Program-made: the position numbers and the translations under genes | Assembly (NCBI RefSeq): GCF_019904175.1 | Contig: NZ_CP061913.1 | Coordinates: forward strand, 9,424,001 to 9,488,000 | Length of the DNA: 64,000 bases | Direction: 5' to 3' | Origin: Dactylosporangium vinaceum | GTDB taxonomy: Bacteria; Actinomycetota; Actinomycetes; Mycobacteriales; Micromonosporaceae | The notes under the pieces: model-generated | What the model saw: only the letters and a program-made list of their open reading frames with translations | Database searches by the model: none | What the model was told of the DNA's origin: nothing | Part shown: positions 41,386 to 50,438 of the stretch, piece by piece | Position numbering within the stretch: position 1 is the first letter of the stretch | Layout of the letters: the number at the start of each line of letters is the position of its first letter

Positions 41386-42993
41386 TCACTCGCCTACCGC
41401 CACGAGCTCCACACCCTGCTCCTCGGCCAGACCTTCGGCGTTGGTGGGTGCGGGCGCGCCGGCCGGGCGCTTGCCGGGCAGGCCGAGCACGGCGACGAGC
41501 GCGCCGAGCAGGGCGAACACCGCCGAGCCGATCGCCGCGAAGTGCATCGCGGTGATGAAGGCGTCGTTGGCGTGCTGGATCAGTGCCGGCCCGGCGGGCC
41601 CGGCGTGCGCCGCCACCCCGTATGCACCGGAGATCGACTCGTTCGCAGCGTCGCGCGCCGCGGCCGGCAGTCCGGTCGTGGCCGACTCGACGTGGCTGCG
41701 GTAGACGGAGGAGATGACAGCCCCGAGGGCGGCCACGCCGAGGGCGCCACCGACCTGACGAATGGTGTTGCTGACGGCCGATCCGACGCCGGCCTTCTCG
41801 CGGGGAAGCGCGGACATGATCGATTCGGTCGCGGGCGGCATCACGTTGGCCATGCCGACGCCCATCAGGAAGAACAGCGCGCCGACGATCCAGATCGGGG
41901 TGTCGGCCTGGATGAACATCCACGCGGACAGCCCTACGGCCACGAGCAGCAGGCCGGTGGTGCCGACGGCCTTGGGGCCGAAGCGCTTCACCATGGCGGC
42001 GCTGCGCGGAGCGAAGATCATCTGGGCCACGGCGAAGGGCACGAACAGGGCGCCGGACGCGAGCGGGCCGTAGTCACGGACCAGCTGCAGGTAGAAGGCG
42101 CTGATGAACATGATGCCCATGGCCGCGAAGAAGACCAGGCCGATCATGGCGGTCGAGGTGCTGAACTGCCGGTTGGCGAAGAGCTTCACGTCGAGCGACG
42201 GGAAGGCGATGCGCCGCTCGTAGAGGGCGAACGCGGTCAGGACCAGCACCGACGCGGCAAGCGTGCCCCAGGACTCGACGTGGCCGAAGCCGTGGTCGCC
42301 GCCCTCGATCACACCGTAGGTCAGCAGGGTCAGGCCGATGATCGACAGCAAAACGCCCACGTAGTCGATGCGGCCGGGCTTCGGGTCGCGCGACTCCGGG
42401 ATGAGGGTGTTGACCAGGACCAGGCCCACGACGACGATCGGGACGTTGATCAGGAAGACGGAGCCCCACCAGAAGTGCTCCAGCAGCAGGCCGCCGACGA
42501 TCGGGCCGATGGCCACGCCCAGGCCGACCGCGCCGGCCCAGACGCCGATCGCGCGGCCGCGCTCCTTCGGGTCGAAGACGTTGGCGATGATCGACAGCGT
42601 GGACGGCATGACCGCCGCGGCGCCGAGGCCCATCAGGGCGCGGGCCCAGATCAGCTGGTCGGCCGAGCCGGCGTACGCCGACACCAGCGACGCGATCCCG
42701 AACAGCGCCAGGCCGACGGTCAGCGTGATGCGGCGGCCGAGCCGGTCGGCCAGGATGCCGGCGGTGAACAGCAGGCCGGCGAAGACGAGGGTGTACGAGT
42801 TGATCGCCCACTCGAGCTGGCTCTGGGACGCGCCCAGGCCCTTCTGCGGGTCGGCGATGGTGCGCATGGCGACATTGAGGACGGTGTTGTCCAGCACGAC
42901 GACGAGCAGGCTGATGACGAGCACGCCGAGGATCGCCCAGCGGCGAGGATGTCCGGCGTTGGCTGGTGCAGGTGCTTGGGTGGTTGCGCTCAC
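41386..42993 (-). CDS. DHA2-family MFS multidrug exporter
   Basis: This proton-driven drug exporter of 535 residues has about 14 membrane helices. It shows the MFS motif A region LADRLGRRITL and motif C-like GVAIGPIVGGLLLEHF. The first helix carries LVVVLDNTVLNVAM, the DHA2 D1-type motif. The GTG at 42993 follows CAGGGGGATC. A longer upstream frame exists but runs through the operators. With the downstream tetR it forms an autoregulated exporter cassette. Confidence 0.9.
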   Translation of the reverse strand: MSATTQAPAPANAGHPRRWAILGVLVISLLVVVLDNTVLNVAMRTIADPQKGLGASQSQLEWAINSYTLVFAGLLFTAGILADRLGRRITLTVGLALFGIASLVSAYAGSADQLIWARALMGLGAAAVMPSTLSIIANVFDPKERGRAIGVWAGAVGLGVAIGPIVGGLLLEHFWWGSVFLINVPIVVVGLVLVNTLIPESRDPKPGRIDYVGVLLSIIGLTLLTYGVIEGGDHGFGHVESWGTLAASVLVLTAFALYERRIAFPSLDVKLFANRQFSTSTAMIGLVFFAAMGIMFISAFYLQLVRDYGPLASGALFVPFAVAQMIFAPRSAAMVKRFGPKAVGTTGLLLVAVGLSAWMFIQADTPIWIVGALFFLMGVGMANVMPPATESIMSALPREKAGVGSAVSNTIRQVGGALGVAALGAVISSVYRSHVESATTGLPAAARDAANESISGAYGVAAHAGPAGPALIQHANDAFITAMHFAAIGSAVFALLGALVAVLGLPGKRPAGAPAPTNAEGLAEEQGVELVAVGE

Positions 42994-43056
42994 GATGCTG
43001 ATCCCCCTGGCCGCAACGCGGTCCGCCGACAGCGGGCCGCGTCGGAACGCGATAAC

Positions 43057-43118
43057 GATACGGAACTGTTCCGTATCAACGTAGACCCCACCACGCCGAT
43101 ACGGAACCGTCTCGTATT
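43057..43118 (-). promoter_or_regulatory. Two TetR-type operators upstream of the DHA2 exporter
   Basis: The first site (43057-43077) is a perfect palindrome with arms GATACGGAA and TTCCGTATC around CTG. The second (43098-43118) keeps the left arm GATACGGAA and has a diverged right arm CTCGTATT. Their centres are 41 bases apart. They lie 60-125 bases upstream of the exporter start, so they most likely bind the TetR encoded at 40714-41334. Confidence 0.75.
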
Positions 43119-43180
43119 CAAAAGTGCGGCCCGTCACATCATCGTCATAAACGGAATAACCCAGCCCCCGGCGCGCAGCG

Positions 43181-44203
43181 CTAGGACCGCCGCGCGGGCA
43201 TCCAGCGAGCGAGGGGCCCGAGCCGGGTCCGCAGCCCCGCGAGGCCGCCGGGGAAGAAGTACACGGCCAGGATGAATATTCCACCGAGGACGAACAGCGG
43301 CTGCGACAGCGGGCCGGGGAACGAGTCGCCGAGCGCGGCCAGCCGGAAGTCCAGGTACGTGAACAGGAACCCGCCGAGCAGCGGCCCCCAGCGCGTCCCG
43401 GGGCCGCCGAGCACCACCATCACCAGCAGGGTCAGCGTCTGGTCGGAGGCCGCGATGTGCGGGGTCGCCCCGCCGATGAGCAGCGCGTACATCGCGCCCG
43501 CGAGCCCGGCCAGGCCGCCGGCGACGGTGAAGGCGAAGAGCTTGTAGCGGTACGGGTCCAGGCCGAGCACCCCGACCCGGCGCTCGTCGTCGCGGATCGC
43601 CGCGAGGACCCGCCCGGCCGGCGAGCCGGCGATCGAGTGCACGACGAGCACCGTGACGACGAGGACGCCCAGGGCGAGCCAGTACAGGTTGACCGTGTTC
43701 GCCACGCCCACCAGGAAGTGCGGCACCTTCTCGGTGGCCATCGGCAGCCCCTCCTCGCCGCCGGTGGCGCCGCCCGGGTTGCGGCCGATCGTGATCGCGG
43801 CGACCTGCGCGAACGCCAGGGTCACCATGGCAAAGGCGATCCCGCCGGTGCGCAGCGCTACCGCGCCGAGGAGCGCGGCCAGGGTGGCGGTGCCGACGAC
43901 GGCGAGCAGGATCGCCGTCCACAGCCCGTAGCCGGCCTTGGTGACGAGGACGTCGGTGCCGTACACCCCGGCCGCGAAGTACAGCGCGTGGCCGAACGAC
44001 AGCATGCCGGTGCGGCCGAAGAGCAGGTCGTACCCCATCGCCAGCGCGCCGAACACGAGGCAGAGCGCCAGCAGCTGCAGCGTGCCGGGGGCGTTGACCG
44101 CGGAGTCGAAGAGGCCCGGAAGCCTCAGGCCGCAGTACGGCAGCGCCGCCAGGACCACCAGCGCGACGAGTGGCCCGCAGCGGCGCAGGAGTGCCCAGTT
44201 CAT
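43181..44203 (-). CDS. livM: Branched-chain amino acid-type ABC transporter permease, LivM-like
   Basis: The 340-residue permease has about 9-10 helices and the family segments GRTGMLSFGHALYFAAGVY, RDDERRVGVLGLDPYRYKL and MVVLGGPGTRWGPLLGG. ATG 44203 overlaps the livH stop as ATGA. It is the last gene of the operon. The substrate is not evident; HAAT-family systems carry branched-chain amino acids, amides or urea. Confidence 0.92.
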   Translation of the reverse strand: MNWALLRRCGPLVALVVLAALPYCGLRLPGLFDSAVNAPGTLQLLALCLVFGALAMGYDLLFGRTGMLSFGHALYFAAGVYGTDVLVTKAGYGLWTAILLAVVGTATLAALLGAVALRTGGIAFAMVTLAFAQVAAITIGRNPGGATGGEEGLPMATEKVPHFLVGVANTVNLYWLALGVLVVTVLVVHSIAGSPAGRVLAAIRDDERRVGVLGLDPYRYKLFAFTVAGGLAGLAGAMYALLIGGATPHIAASDQTLTLLVMVVLGGPGTRWGPLLGGFLFTYLDFRLAALGDSFPGPLSQPLFVLGGIFILAVYFFPGGLAGLRTRLGPLARWMPARRS

Positions 44204-45087
44204 GAGGTCGCGACCTTCCCGGTGATCCCCTGTGGACGGACGAGCAGCACGACCGCCAGCAGCGCGACGACGCAGATGTCGCCCAGGCCCGGCGAGGTGT
44301 AGTTGACGAACTGCTGGAGCAGCCCGACGGCGACAGCGGCGTACGCCGAGCCGGTCACCGAGCCCATGCCGCCGATCACGACGACGATGAACCCGAAAAT
44401 GAGCAGGGAGCTGCCGCCGGTCGGTGAGATCGCCCCCGTGTAGACGCCGCCGAGCGCGCCGGCCAGGGCCGCGGCCGCGCCGCCGAGCGCGAAGACGAGC
44501 GTGAAGGCGCGGCGGACGTCGATGCCGAGCGCGGTGACCATCGAGCGGTCCTCGACGCCCGCGCGAATGACCAGACCGATCCGGGTGTACTTCAACAGCG
44601 CCAGCAATCCCAGCAGCACCACGACCGCGGCGCCGATCAGCAGGAACCGGTCGTTCGGCACGCGCGCCCCGGCGATCGTGGTCAGCCGCTGGGTCCACTG
44701 TGGACGCGGATACGGCTTTGGGTCGCTGCCCCACGCCGCCTGCAGCAGCGCCACCCCGGCCAGCGAGAGGCCGACGGTGACCAGGACCTGCTCGATCGTG
44801 CGGCGGTAGAGCGGCCGGATCAGCACCAGCTCCACGAGGGCCGCGACGACGGTCCCGCAGACGACTCCGAACAGCACGGCCAGGACGAACCCCCAGCCGC
44901 TCCCGCCCGCACCGGGCAGGTTGGTCGCGGCCCACCACGTGCCGTAGGCGCCCACCGAGAGGAACAGGCCGTGGGCGAAGTTGAGCACGTCGGCGAGGCC
45001 GAAGACCAGGGCGAGCCCGGAGGCGACGAGGAAGTAGAGCGCCGCCAATCCGAGACCCGTCAACGTGAGCAGCACGAACGTGCTCAT
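44200..45087 (-). CDS. livH: Branched-chain amino acid-type ABC transporter permease, LivH-like
   Basis: The 295-residue permease begins with a hydrophobic segment (LLTLTGLGLAALYFLVASGL), then FGLADVLNFAHGLFLSVGAY, and has the IRAGVEDRSMVTALGIDVRR loop that contacts the ATPase. ATG 45087 is preceded by GGAGGTGACGGC, a ribosome site provided by the intercistronic element at 45084-45176, whose mini-ORF ends on this start codon (ATGA). Confidence 0.92.
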   Translation of the reverse strand: MSTFVLLTLTGLGLAALYFLVASGLALVFGLADVLNFAHGLFLSVGAYGTWWAATNLPGAGGSGWGFVLAVLFGVVCGTVVAALVELVLIRPLYRRTIEQVLVTVGLSLAGVALLQAAWGSDPKPYPRPQWTQRLTTIAGARVPNDRFLLIGAAVVVLLGLLALLKYTRIGLVIRAGVEDRSMVTALGIDVRRAFTLVFALGGAAAALAGALGGVYTGAISPTGGSSLLIFGFIVVVIGGMGSVTGSAYAAVAVGLLQQFVNYTSPGLGDICVVALLAVVLLVRPQGITGKVATS

Positions 45088-45176
45088 GCCGTCACCTCCG
45101 CTGCGCTCCGGCGCCGGCCTGAGCCAGCACTGCGCCGATGATGAGCGGCCACTCCGCTGCGCTCCGTACCGCTCAT
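45084..45176 (-). repeat. Intercistronic mini-ORF element, livF-livH copy
   Basis: ATG 45176 overlaps the livF stop (ATGA) and opens a 30-residue frame, MSGTERSGVAAHHRRSAGSG followed by RRRSAAEVTA. Its TGA overlaps the livH ATG. The layout matches the 83-bp ruv units: ATGA, CGGAGC, an inverted repeat, GGCGCAG, then GGAGCGCAGCGGAGG before the next start. The inverted-repeat arms are ATGAGCGG/CCGCTCAT here and TGACCGG/CCGGTCA in ruv, so the differing positions change together. Confidence 0.65.
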
Positions 45177-45892
45177 GACTGGTGGCCCTTTCCGACGCCG
45201 AGGAGCGCCTTCGTCTTCTCGGTGTAGTCGAGCAGGTCGGTGGCCGGGCCGGTGTAGGCGACCCGGCCGGCGGCGATGACCACGGCGTCGCGGGCCAGGC
45301 GGCGCACGACGGCCAGGTTCTGCTCGACGAGCAGCATCGGCACCACCTGGGCGACCGCGTGCAGGGCGGCCGCGACCTCGCCGACCACCTTCGGCGCGAG
45401 GCCCTTGGTCGGCTCGTCGATGAGCAGCAGCCGGTTGGGGTTGAGCAGCACCCGGCCGATCGCGAGCATCTGCTGCTGGCCGCCGGAGAGGGTGCCGGCC
45501 CGCTGCTTGCCGCGCCGCTGCAGCTCGGGGAACAGGCCGTACACGCGCTCGTAGTCGGGTGCGGCGCCGGGGCGCTCGGCCAGGCGGAGGTTCTCGGCCA
45601 CGGTGAGGCCGGCGAAGACACCGCGGTCCTCGGGCACGTAGCCGAGCCCGCCCCGCACCAGCTCGAACGTCGGTCTCCGGGTGATCGGGGCGCCGGCGAA
45701 GCGCACGTCGCCGGTCACCTCGGCCCCGCGCGGCAGCAGCCCGAGGATCGCCTTGAGCGTTGTGGTCTTGCCGACGCCGTTGCGCCCGAGCAGGGCCGTC
45801 ACGCCCTGCGGGGCCACGCCGAACGTGACGCCCTGCAGGATGTGCGAGCCGGCGATGCGCACGTCGAGGCCGGCGATGTCGAGGATCGTCAC
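45173..45892 (-). CDS. livF: ABC transporter ATP-binding protein, LivF-like
   Basis: The 239-residue ATPase has Walker A LLGRNGVGKTTT, Q-loop LGYVPEDRGVF, signature LSGGQQQMLAIGR and Walker B RLLLIDEPTKGLAP, with an H-loop replaced by LLVEQN as is normal for LivF. GTG 45892 overlaps the livG stop (GTGA). Confidence 0.94.
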   Translation of the reverse strand: MTILDIAGLDVRIAGSHILQGVTFGVAPQGVTALLGRNGVGKTTTLKAILGLLPRGAEVTGDVRFAGAPITRRPTFELVRGGLGYVPEDRGVFAGLTVAENLRLAERPGAAPDYERVYGLFPELQRRGKQRAGTLSGGQQQMLAIGRVLLNPNRLLLIDEPTKGLAPKVVGEVAAALHAVAQVVPMLLVEQNLAVVRRLARDAVVIAAGRVAYTGPATDLLDYTEKTKALLGVGKGHQS

Positions 45893-46692
45893 AGCTTCTC
45901 CCCCAGGTACGCCTCCTGGACGGTCCGGTCGGCCATCACGACGTCCGGGGTGTCGCACACCAGCAGCGCACCGTGGTGCATCACGGCGACCCGGTCGGCC
46001 AGGTCGAGTACCACGTCCATGTGGTGCTCCACCATGAGCACGCTGCGCTTCTCCTCGCGGGTGAGCGTGCGGATCAGGGCGACCAGGCCGGGCACGTCCT
46101 CGGCGCTGACCCCGGCCATCGGCTCGTCCAGCAGCAGCACCCGTGGCTCACCGGCGAGCAGCAGCGCGATCTCGAGCTTGCGCTTCTCGCCGTGGGCGAG
46201 GGTGCCGGCGAGCGCGTCCGCGCGGTCGTCGAGCCCGACCCGCCACAGCACCCGGTCGGCCCGCTCGGCCACGTCCCGGTCGCGGCCGGGCAGCGGGAAG
46301 GGTCGCATCGAGCCGCCCCGCCGGGCCTGCACCGCCAGCCGGACGTTCGCCGCGACGGAAAGGGCATTGAAGACCGAGGACGACTGGAAGGTACGTCCAA
46401 GGCCCCGCCGAGCCCGCCGGTGCGGGGGCAGCCGGGTCACGTCCTGCCCGTCGAGCGACACCGAGCCGTCCGACGGCTTGCGCAGCCCGGTGATCAGGTT
46501 GAACAGCGAGGTCTTGCCGGCGCCGTTGGGCCCGATCACGGCCAGGAACTCGCCGGCGGCCAGGTCGATGGAGACGCCGTCCACGATGGCGACCCCGCCC
46601 ACCTTCCAGGTCAGGCGGCGCGTGCTCAGCAGGCCGATGGCCGGGGCGTCCGCGTGGACACTCCCGGCCACCGGTACGGGTGCGCTCGACAA
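45889..46692 (-). CDS. livG: ABC transporter ATP-binding protein, LivG-like
   Basis: The 267-residue ATPase has Walker A VIGPNGAGKTSLFN, Q-loop GLGRTFQSSSVF, a signature region LAHGEKRKLEIALLLAGEP and Walker B VLLLDEPMAGV, plus MVEHHMDVV. The signature reads AHGEKR where LSGGQ is canonical; LivG proteins often have SHGEQR-type versions. The start is uncertain: TTG 46692 or GTG 46671. Confidence 0.92.
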   Translation of the reverse strand: MSSAPVPVAGSVHADAPAIGLLSTRRLTWKVGGVAIVDGVSIDLAAGEFLAVIGPNGAGKTSLFNLITGLRKPSDGSVSLDGQDVTRLPPHRRARRGLGRTFQSSSVFNALSVAANVRLAVQARRGGSMRPFPLPGRDRDVAERADRVLWRVGLDDRADALAGTLAHGEKRKLEIALLLAGEPRVLLLDEPMAGVSAEDVPGLVALIRTLTREEKRSVLMVEHHMDVVLDLADRVAVMHHGALLVCDTPDVVMADRTVQEAYLGEKL

Positions 46693-46696
46693 CCGC

Positions 46697-47908
46697 TCAG
46701 CCCTTCATCTGCGCGACCGGCGGGGTGGCGTCGGCCGGGTCCAGCGCTTTGATCAGGTCGGGCTTGAGGTCGGTACCGCTGCCGCTGAACTTGCCTTGGA
46801 ACATCGGCTGGAGCAGCGCGTGGTCCTCTTTGCGGACGGTCAGCCGGCCCTTGACGCCGTCGAAGGAGTACCCCTCGAGCGCGGTGACCATCTTGTCGAC
46901 GTCGTCGCCGCCCTCCTGGGCCGCCCGCACCACCATCTGGGCCGCCGTGAAGCCGTCCGGGTTGAAGAGGTCGATCTTGCCGCCGCTCACCCCTTGCCGG
47001 AGGGCGGCCGTCGCCGGGTTGTCGCTCGCACCGTCGAAGTAGTGCGCCAGCAGCGAGATCTTCCCGCCGGCCGCGCCGAACGTCGGCCAGGACGCGCGCT
47101 GGTCGATGCCGGTGACGACGAGCGCGGAGCCGAGCACGCCCTGCTGGTCGAGGGCCTGCCACATGGTGGTGGCGGTGGTCCCGGCCCAGGCCACGAAGAT
47201 CATGTCGGCCTTCGCGTTCTTGGCCTGGACGGCGAACCCGGTGAAGTCGGTGGCGTTGGCCGGCACCGCGAGGGTGTCGACGGTCGCCCCGGCGCCCCCG
47301 ATCACGGCCTTGACGGCGTCGGCGTTCGACTTGCCGAAGGCGCCCTCCTGCGTGAAGACGAGGACCTTCTTGCCCGAGGGCGCCGGCAGGTAGGACTTGG
47401 CCGCGAGGACGTCCTGGTAGGACTGGCGCCCGGAGCGGAAGGTGTACTTGTTGATGCCTGTCACGGCGTCGGTGGCGGCCGGGCCGGAGATGAACAGGAC
47501 CTTGTTCTGGGCCGCGAGCGGGGCCATCTGGGTCGCGACGGCCGACGAGGTGCTGCCCGCGAGGATCTTGTACCCCTGGCCGATGAGGTCCTTGCCGGCC
47601 GAGACGGCCTTGGCCGCGTCACCGGCGTCGTCGGCCTCCTTGACCTCCACGGGCCGGTTGCCGACCTTGCCTGTCCCCTTCGTCGCGAACGCCAGGCCGG
47701 CCTTCCAGCCCTCGATGTACTGCTTGCCGTAGCCGGCGAGGGGGCCGGTCTGCGAGTAGACGAGCCCGACCTTGATCGGGGCGCCGTCGCCGGCCGGCTC
47801 GTTCGCGGCCTCCTGGGGGCTGCTGCACGCAGACGCGAACGCCGCGGCGACCGAAAGTCCCAGCACCGCGACCAACACCCGCCGCGGCGTATATGTCTGC
47901 CTACTCAA
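46697..47908 (-). CDS. Lipoprotein substrate-binding protein of the Liv-type transporter
   Basis: The 403-residue periplasmic-binding-type receptor has a lipoprotein signal peptide with the lipobox ASAC (lipidated C28). The mature part is a type I ligand-binding fold (IKVGLVYSQTGPLAGYGKQY, LAGSTSSAVATQMAPLA, VFTQEGAFGKSNADAVK). TTG 47908 has GGAGGAAGCG upstream. It heads the operon of five genes, and the ligand cannot be read from sequence. Confidence 0.92.
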   Translation of the reverse strand: MSRQTYTPRRVLVAVLGLSVAAAFASACSSPQEAANEPAGDGAPIKVGLVYSQTGPLAGYGKQYIEGWKAGLAFATKGTGKVGNRPVEVKEADDAGDAAKAVSAGKDLIGQGYKILAGSTSSAVATQMAPLAAQNKVLFISGPAATDAVTGINKYTFRSGRQSYQDVLAAKSYLPAPSGKKVLVFTQEGAFGKSNADAVKAVIGGAGATVDTLAVPANATDFTGFAVQAKNAKADMIFVAWAGTTATTMWQALDQQGVLGSALVVTGIDQRASWPTFGAAGGKISLLAHYFDGASDNPATAALRQGVSGGKIDLFNPDGFTAAQMVVRAAQEGGDDVDKMVTALEGYSFDGVKGRLTVRKEDHALLQPMFQGKFSGSGTDLKPDLIKALDPADATPPVAQMKG

Positions 47909-48008
47909 CGCTTCCTCCGTGTGAACGCCTTGTTAAGGGTGTTGCACACGCTAGGAGTGGCGTGACACACGTCGCTATGTGGCCGGGCCACACAGAATCG
48001 GCGAACTC

Positions 48009-48932
48009 CTATGGGGCCGCTCGATCGAGGAACGCCTGGAGCGTCGGGAGGAAGCCGGGCGACAGCTGCTCGAAGCGCGGCCGATCATCCCGCGGAGGCA
48101 CCGGATACAGCATGTGCCCGACCCCGGGCAGCACCGCCACCCCGTTGGTGCCGCGATGCCGGCCCGGCAGCCGCTCCCCCAGCACGACGAGGCTCCGCTC
48201 GACGGGAACGTGCTCGTCGTCGGCCCCGAAGAACGCCATGAGCGGGCACTGCACGAACGGCAGCACGGCGGCGGGGTCGAAGGCCAGCATCCGGGCGAAG
48301 AACCCGAGCTCCTCCACGGTGTCGTACGGCCTGTCGCACACCACCGCCGCCCAGTCCTTCCCGGCGAGCTCGTGCTGGTCGGCGTGTACCTCGGCGGGGT
48401 CCTCCCCGGCCCGCAGCCGGGCCGCACGCTCGTCTGCCCAGGCCAGCCCGGCCTCGACCGACCCGCCGGACAGTCCGCGGCGGCGCATGACCCGGGCCAG
48501 CAGCGCGCGCTCCTGCTCCTCCGCGCCCACGTAGGGCCCACCGATCGTGATCAGGAAGTCGACCTGCTCGGGCCCGGTGACCGCGGCCAGCAGCGAGGCC
48601 CAACCACCCTGGCTGTACCCGATCAGTCCGGCCCGCTCGACCCCGGCCTGCTTGCGCAGTGCGGTCAGGGCGGCCAGCCCTTCGGCGGCCCGGTCGGCGA
48701 GTGTCTGCCGTCGCCAGTCGCCGGGCGATCCGCCACAGCCCGGCTTGTCGTGGCGGAGGGTGGCGATGCCGTGCCGGGCGAGCCACTCCGGCAGACCCTG
48801 CCAGGCGAACCGGTCGGCCGGCCCGGAGCCGTCCGACAAGACGAGACCCCCGCGGGCGGGCCCGACGGGGGTGCAGAGGATCGCGTTGAGCGGCCCGGCC
48901 GCGCTCTCGACAGCTGTATCGACTTCGACCAT
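48009..48932 (-). CDS. Alpha/beta hydrolase (serine hydrolase)
   Basis: The 307-residue hydrolase has the nucleophile elbow GYSQGG (S107), an acid residue candidate in FFGADDEHVP and a histidine in GVGHML, giving a full catalytic triad. The oxyanion region LSDGSGPADR and the lid of about residues 130-190 resemble dienelactone/peptidase-like hydrolases. No signal peptide is seen. The substrate is unknown and it stands alone. Confidence 0.82.
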   Translation of the reverse strand: MVEVDTAVESAAGPLNAILCTPVGPARGGLVLSDGSGPADRFAWQGLPEWLARHGIATLRHDKPGCGGSPGDWRRQTLADRAAEGLAALTALRKQAGVERAGLIGYSQGGWASLLAAVTGPEQVDFLITIGGPYVGAEEQERALLARVMRRRGLSGGSVEAGLAWADERAARLRAGEDPAEVHADQHELAGKDWAAVVCDRPYDTVEELGFFARMLAFDPAAVLPFVQCPLMAFFGADDEHVPVERSLVVLGERLPGRHRGTNGVAVLPGVGHMLYPVPPRDDRPRFEQLSPGFLPTLQAFLDRAAP

Positions 48933-48985
48933 TGGATCGGCCCTCCCCCCGCGCCAATCTAGCAGCGGGAGGAGGGCCGCGCTGG

Positions 48986-50197
48986 TTACCGCCCGGCGGC
49001 GGCCAGCGGCGCCTGGTAGGTCTTCAGCAGCGCCGCCTTGTCGGCGTCGACAGTCGTCCAGTCGTCCTTCAGGACCCCGCCGGTGTCACCGGAGTTCGGG
49101 TTCCAGGCCCAGTACGTGTAGCTGAGCCCGTTCTCCTTCAGGTACGCGACGAGGTTGCGCTGCCAGATCCCTTCCAGGTCCCGGTTGCCCTGGGCGTCCT
49201 TCTCGGCCACCGAACGACCGCCGAACTCACCCATCAGCACCGGAGCGGTGCCGCTCTTGACGAGGTACCCGAACTGCTTGTCCCACAGCGCCGGCATGTT
49301 GGCCGGGAACGCGGGGTCGGTGAACCACTGCTGCGACCAGACCTTGGGGCTGTAGTCGTGCGCGGAGTACACCAGCTTGGACTGGTCGGAGAGCTTCACC
49401 GGGTGGTCCTTGGCGCCCTGCAGGTTGCCGCCCCACCAGTACCCGTTGCCCTTGTAGGACTCGATGCCCTCGACGACGATGAGCCAGTCGGGGTTGGCCT
49501 TGAGCACCGCGTCACCGGCCCGCTGCGCGGCGGCCTGCCAGTCGGTCCTGGCGTTGCCGTCGCCCCAGGTGGCCTCGCCGTGCGGCTCGTTGTGCAGGTC
49601 CGCGCCGACGACGAGCGGGTTGTCCCGGTAGTGCTTGGCCAGCATGACCCAGTCGGCGATCCAGCGGTCCTCACTGACCTTGTCGGTGTACCAGAGGTTG
49701 CTCTGGCCCTGCGACGTCGGCCGGTGCCGGTCGAGGATGACCATCATGCCGCGCTTGGTGGCCCCTTCGACGACCCGGTCCATGATCTGCGGCCCGGTGA
49801 GCCCCTTGAGCTGCGGGTTGAGCGCGTAGTCGACACCGTTGGGCTTCGATGCCGCGTCGAACAGCTCGTTGCTGAACGGCAGCCGCATCGAGTTGAACCC
49901 CTGCCCGGCCATCTGGTCGAGCATGTCGTCGAGCTTGCGCGACCAGAGCCCGTGCGGCGCAAAGGTGTTGGTCTCCAGCCCGAACCAGTTGACGCCGGTG
50001 AACGTCACCGTCTCCCCCCGGGCGTCGACGATCTTCGACCCTTCGGCGTGCAACGGCATCTGCAGTCGCTGCCCGGCCCGGGCCGACTCGGGATGGACCG
50101 TCCGGTCCCGGTCCCGGCCGAGCACCGGCACGAGCGCGATCCCGGCAACCACGACTACGACGAGCGCGGCGATCCAGTAGAGGCGCGTACGACTCAT
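48986..50197 (-). CDS. Membrane-anchored GH5-family endoglucanase
   Basis: The 403-residue glycoside hydrolase has an N-terminal signal anchor (residues 7-27) and a GH5 TIM barrel. The acid/base E204 is in ADLHNEPHG, the nucleophile E324 in PVLMGEFGG, and GVNWFGLET, MRLPFSNELF and YSAHDYSP are the other conserved strands. It probably acts on beta-1,4-glucan outside the cell. It lies near a GT2 synthase-like gene (57.2-58.5 kb) but in a separate unit. Confidence 0.88.
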   Translation of the reverse strand: MSRTRLYWIAALVVVVVAGIALVPVLGRDRDRTVHPESARAGQRLQMPLHAEGSKIVDARGETVTFTGVNWFGLETNTFAPHGLWSRKLDDMLDQMAGQGFNSMRLPFSNELFDAASKPNGVDYALNPQLKGLTGPQIMDRVVEGATKRGMMVILDRHRPTSQGQSNLWYTDKVSEDRWIADWVMLAKHYRDNPLVVGADLHNEPHGEATWGDGNARTDWQAAAQRAGDAVLKANPDWLIVVEGIESYKGNGYWWGGNLQGAKDHPVKLSDQSKLVYSAHDYSPKVWSQQWFTDPAFPANMPALWDKQFGYLVKSGTAPVLMGEFGGRSVAEKDAQGNRDLEGIWQRNLVAYLKENGLSYTYWAWNPNSGDTGGVLKDDWTTVDADKAALLKTYQAPLAAAGR

Positions 50198-50438
50198 AGA
50201 GCTGACCTGTCCTCACACTTGACGGCGGAGCAGGTCCAAACCTTACGGATTACCGACATTTCCGGTCAGCGTACGAATGCCGGTTTTATGCCTCCTGCAT
50301 TTGCGCGACCCCGACCCGCCGGCGGCGCGCGATCGCGCCGGAGCCGGCCGGTGCGCAGCGCGGAACCTGGTGCGGGACGACCGGCCCCGCGCCCGGCCCG
50401 GCGCTTTCCGGTAGGTGGCACCGGCCGGACCGCGGCGG

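Noticed and set aside
40720..43275. An 851-codon plus-strand frame opposite tetR and the DHA2 exporter
   Set aside because: It is a shadow frame with repetitive R/G/D/H/Q composition, antisense to two genes with clear domains and crossing the operator palindromes.
50198..50438. A small gene between the GH5 cellulase and tetR
   Set aside because: No frame with a start, ribosome site and protein-like composition is present; the segment holds the cellulase promoter region and GC-rich sequence after tetR.
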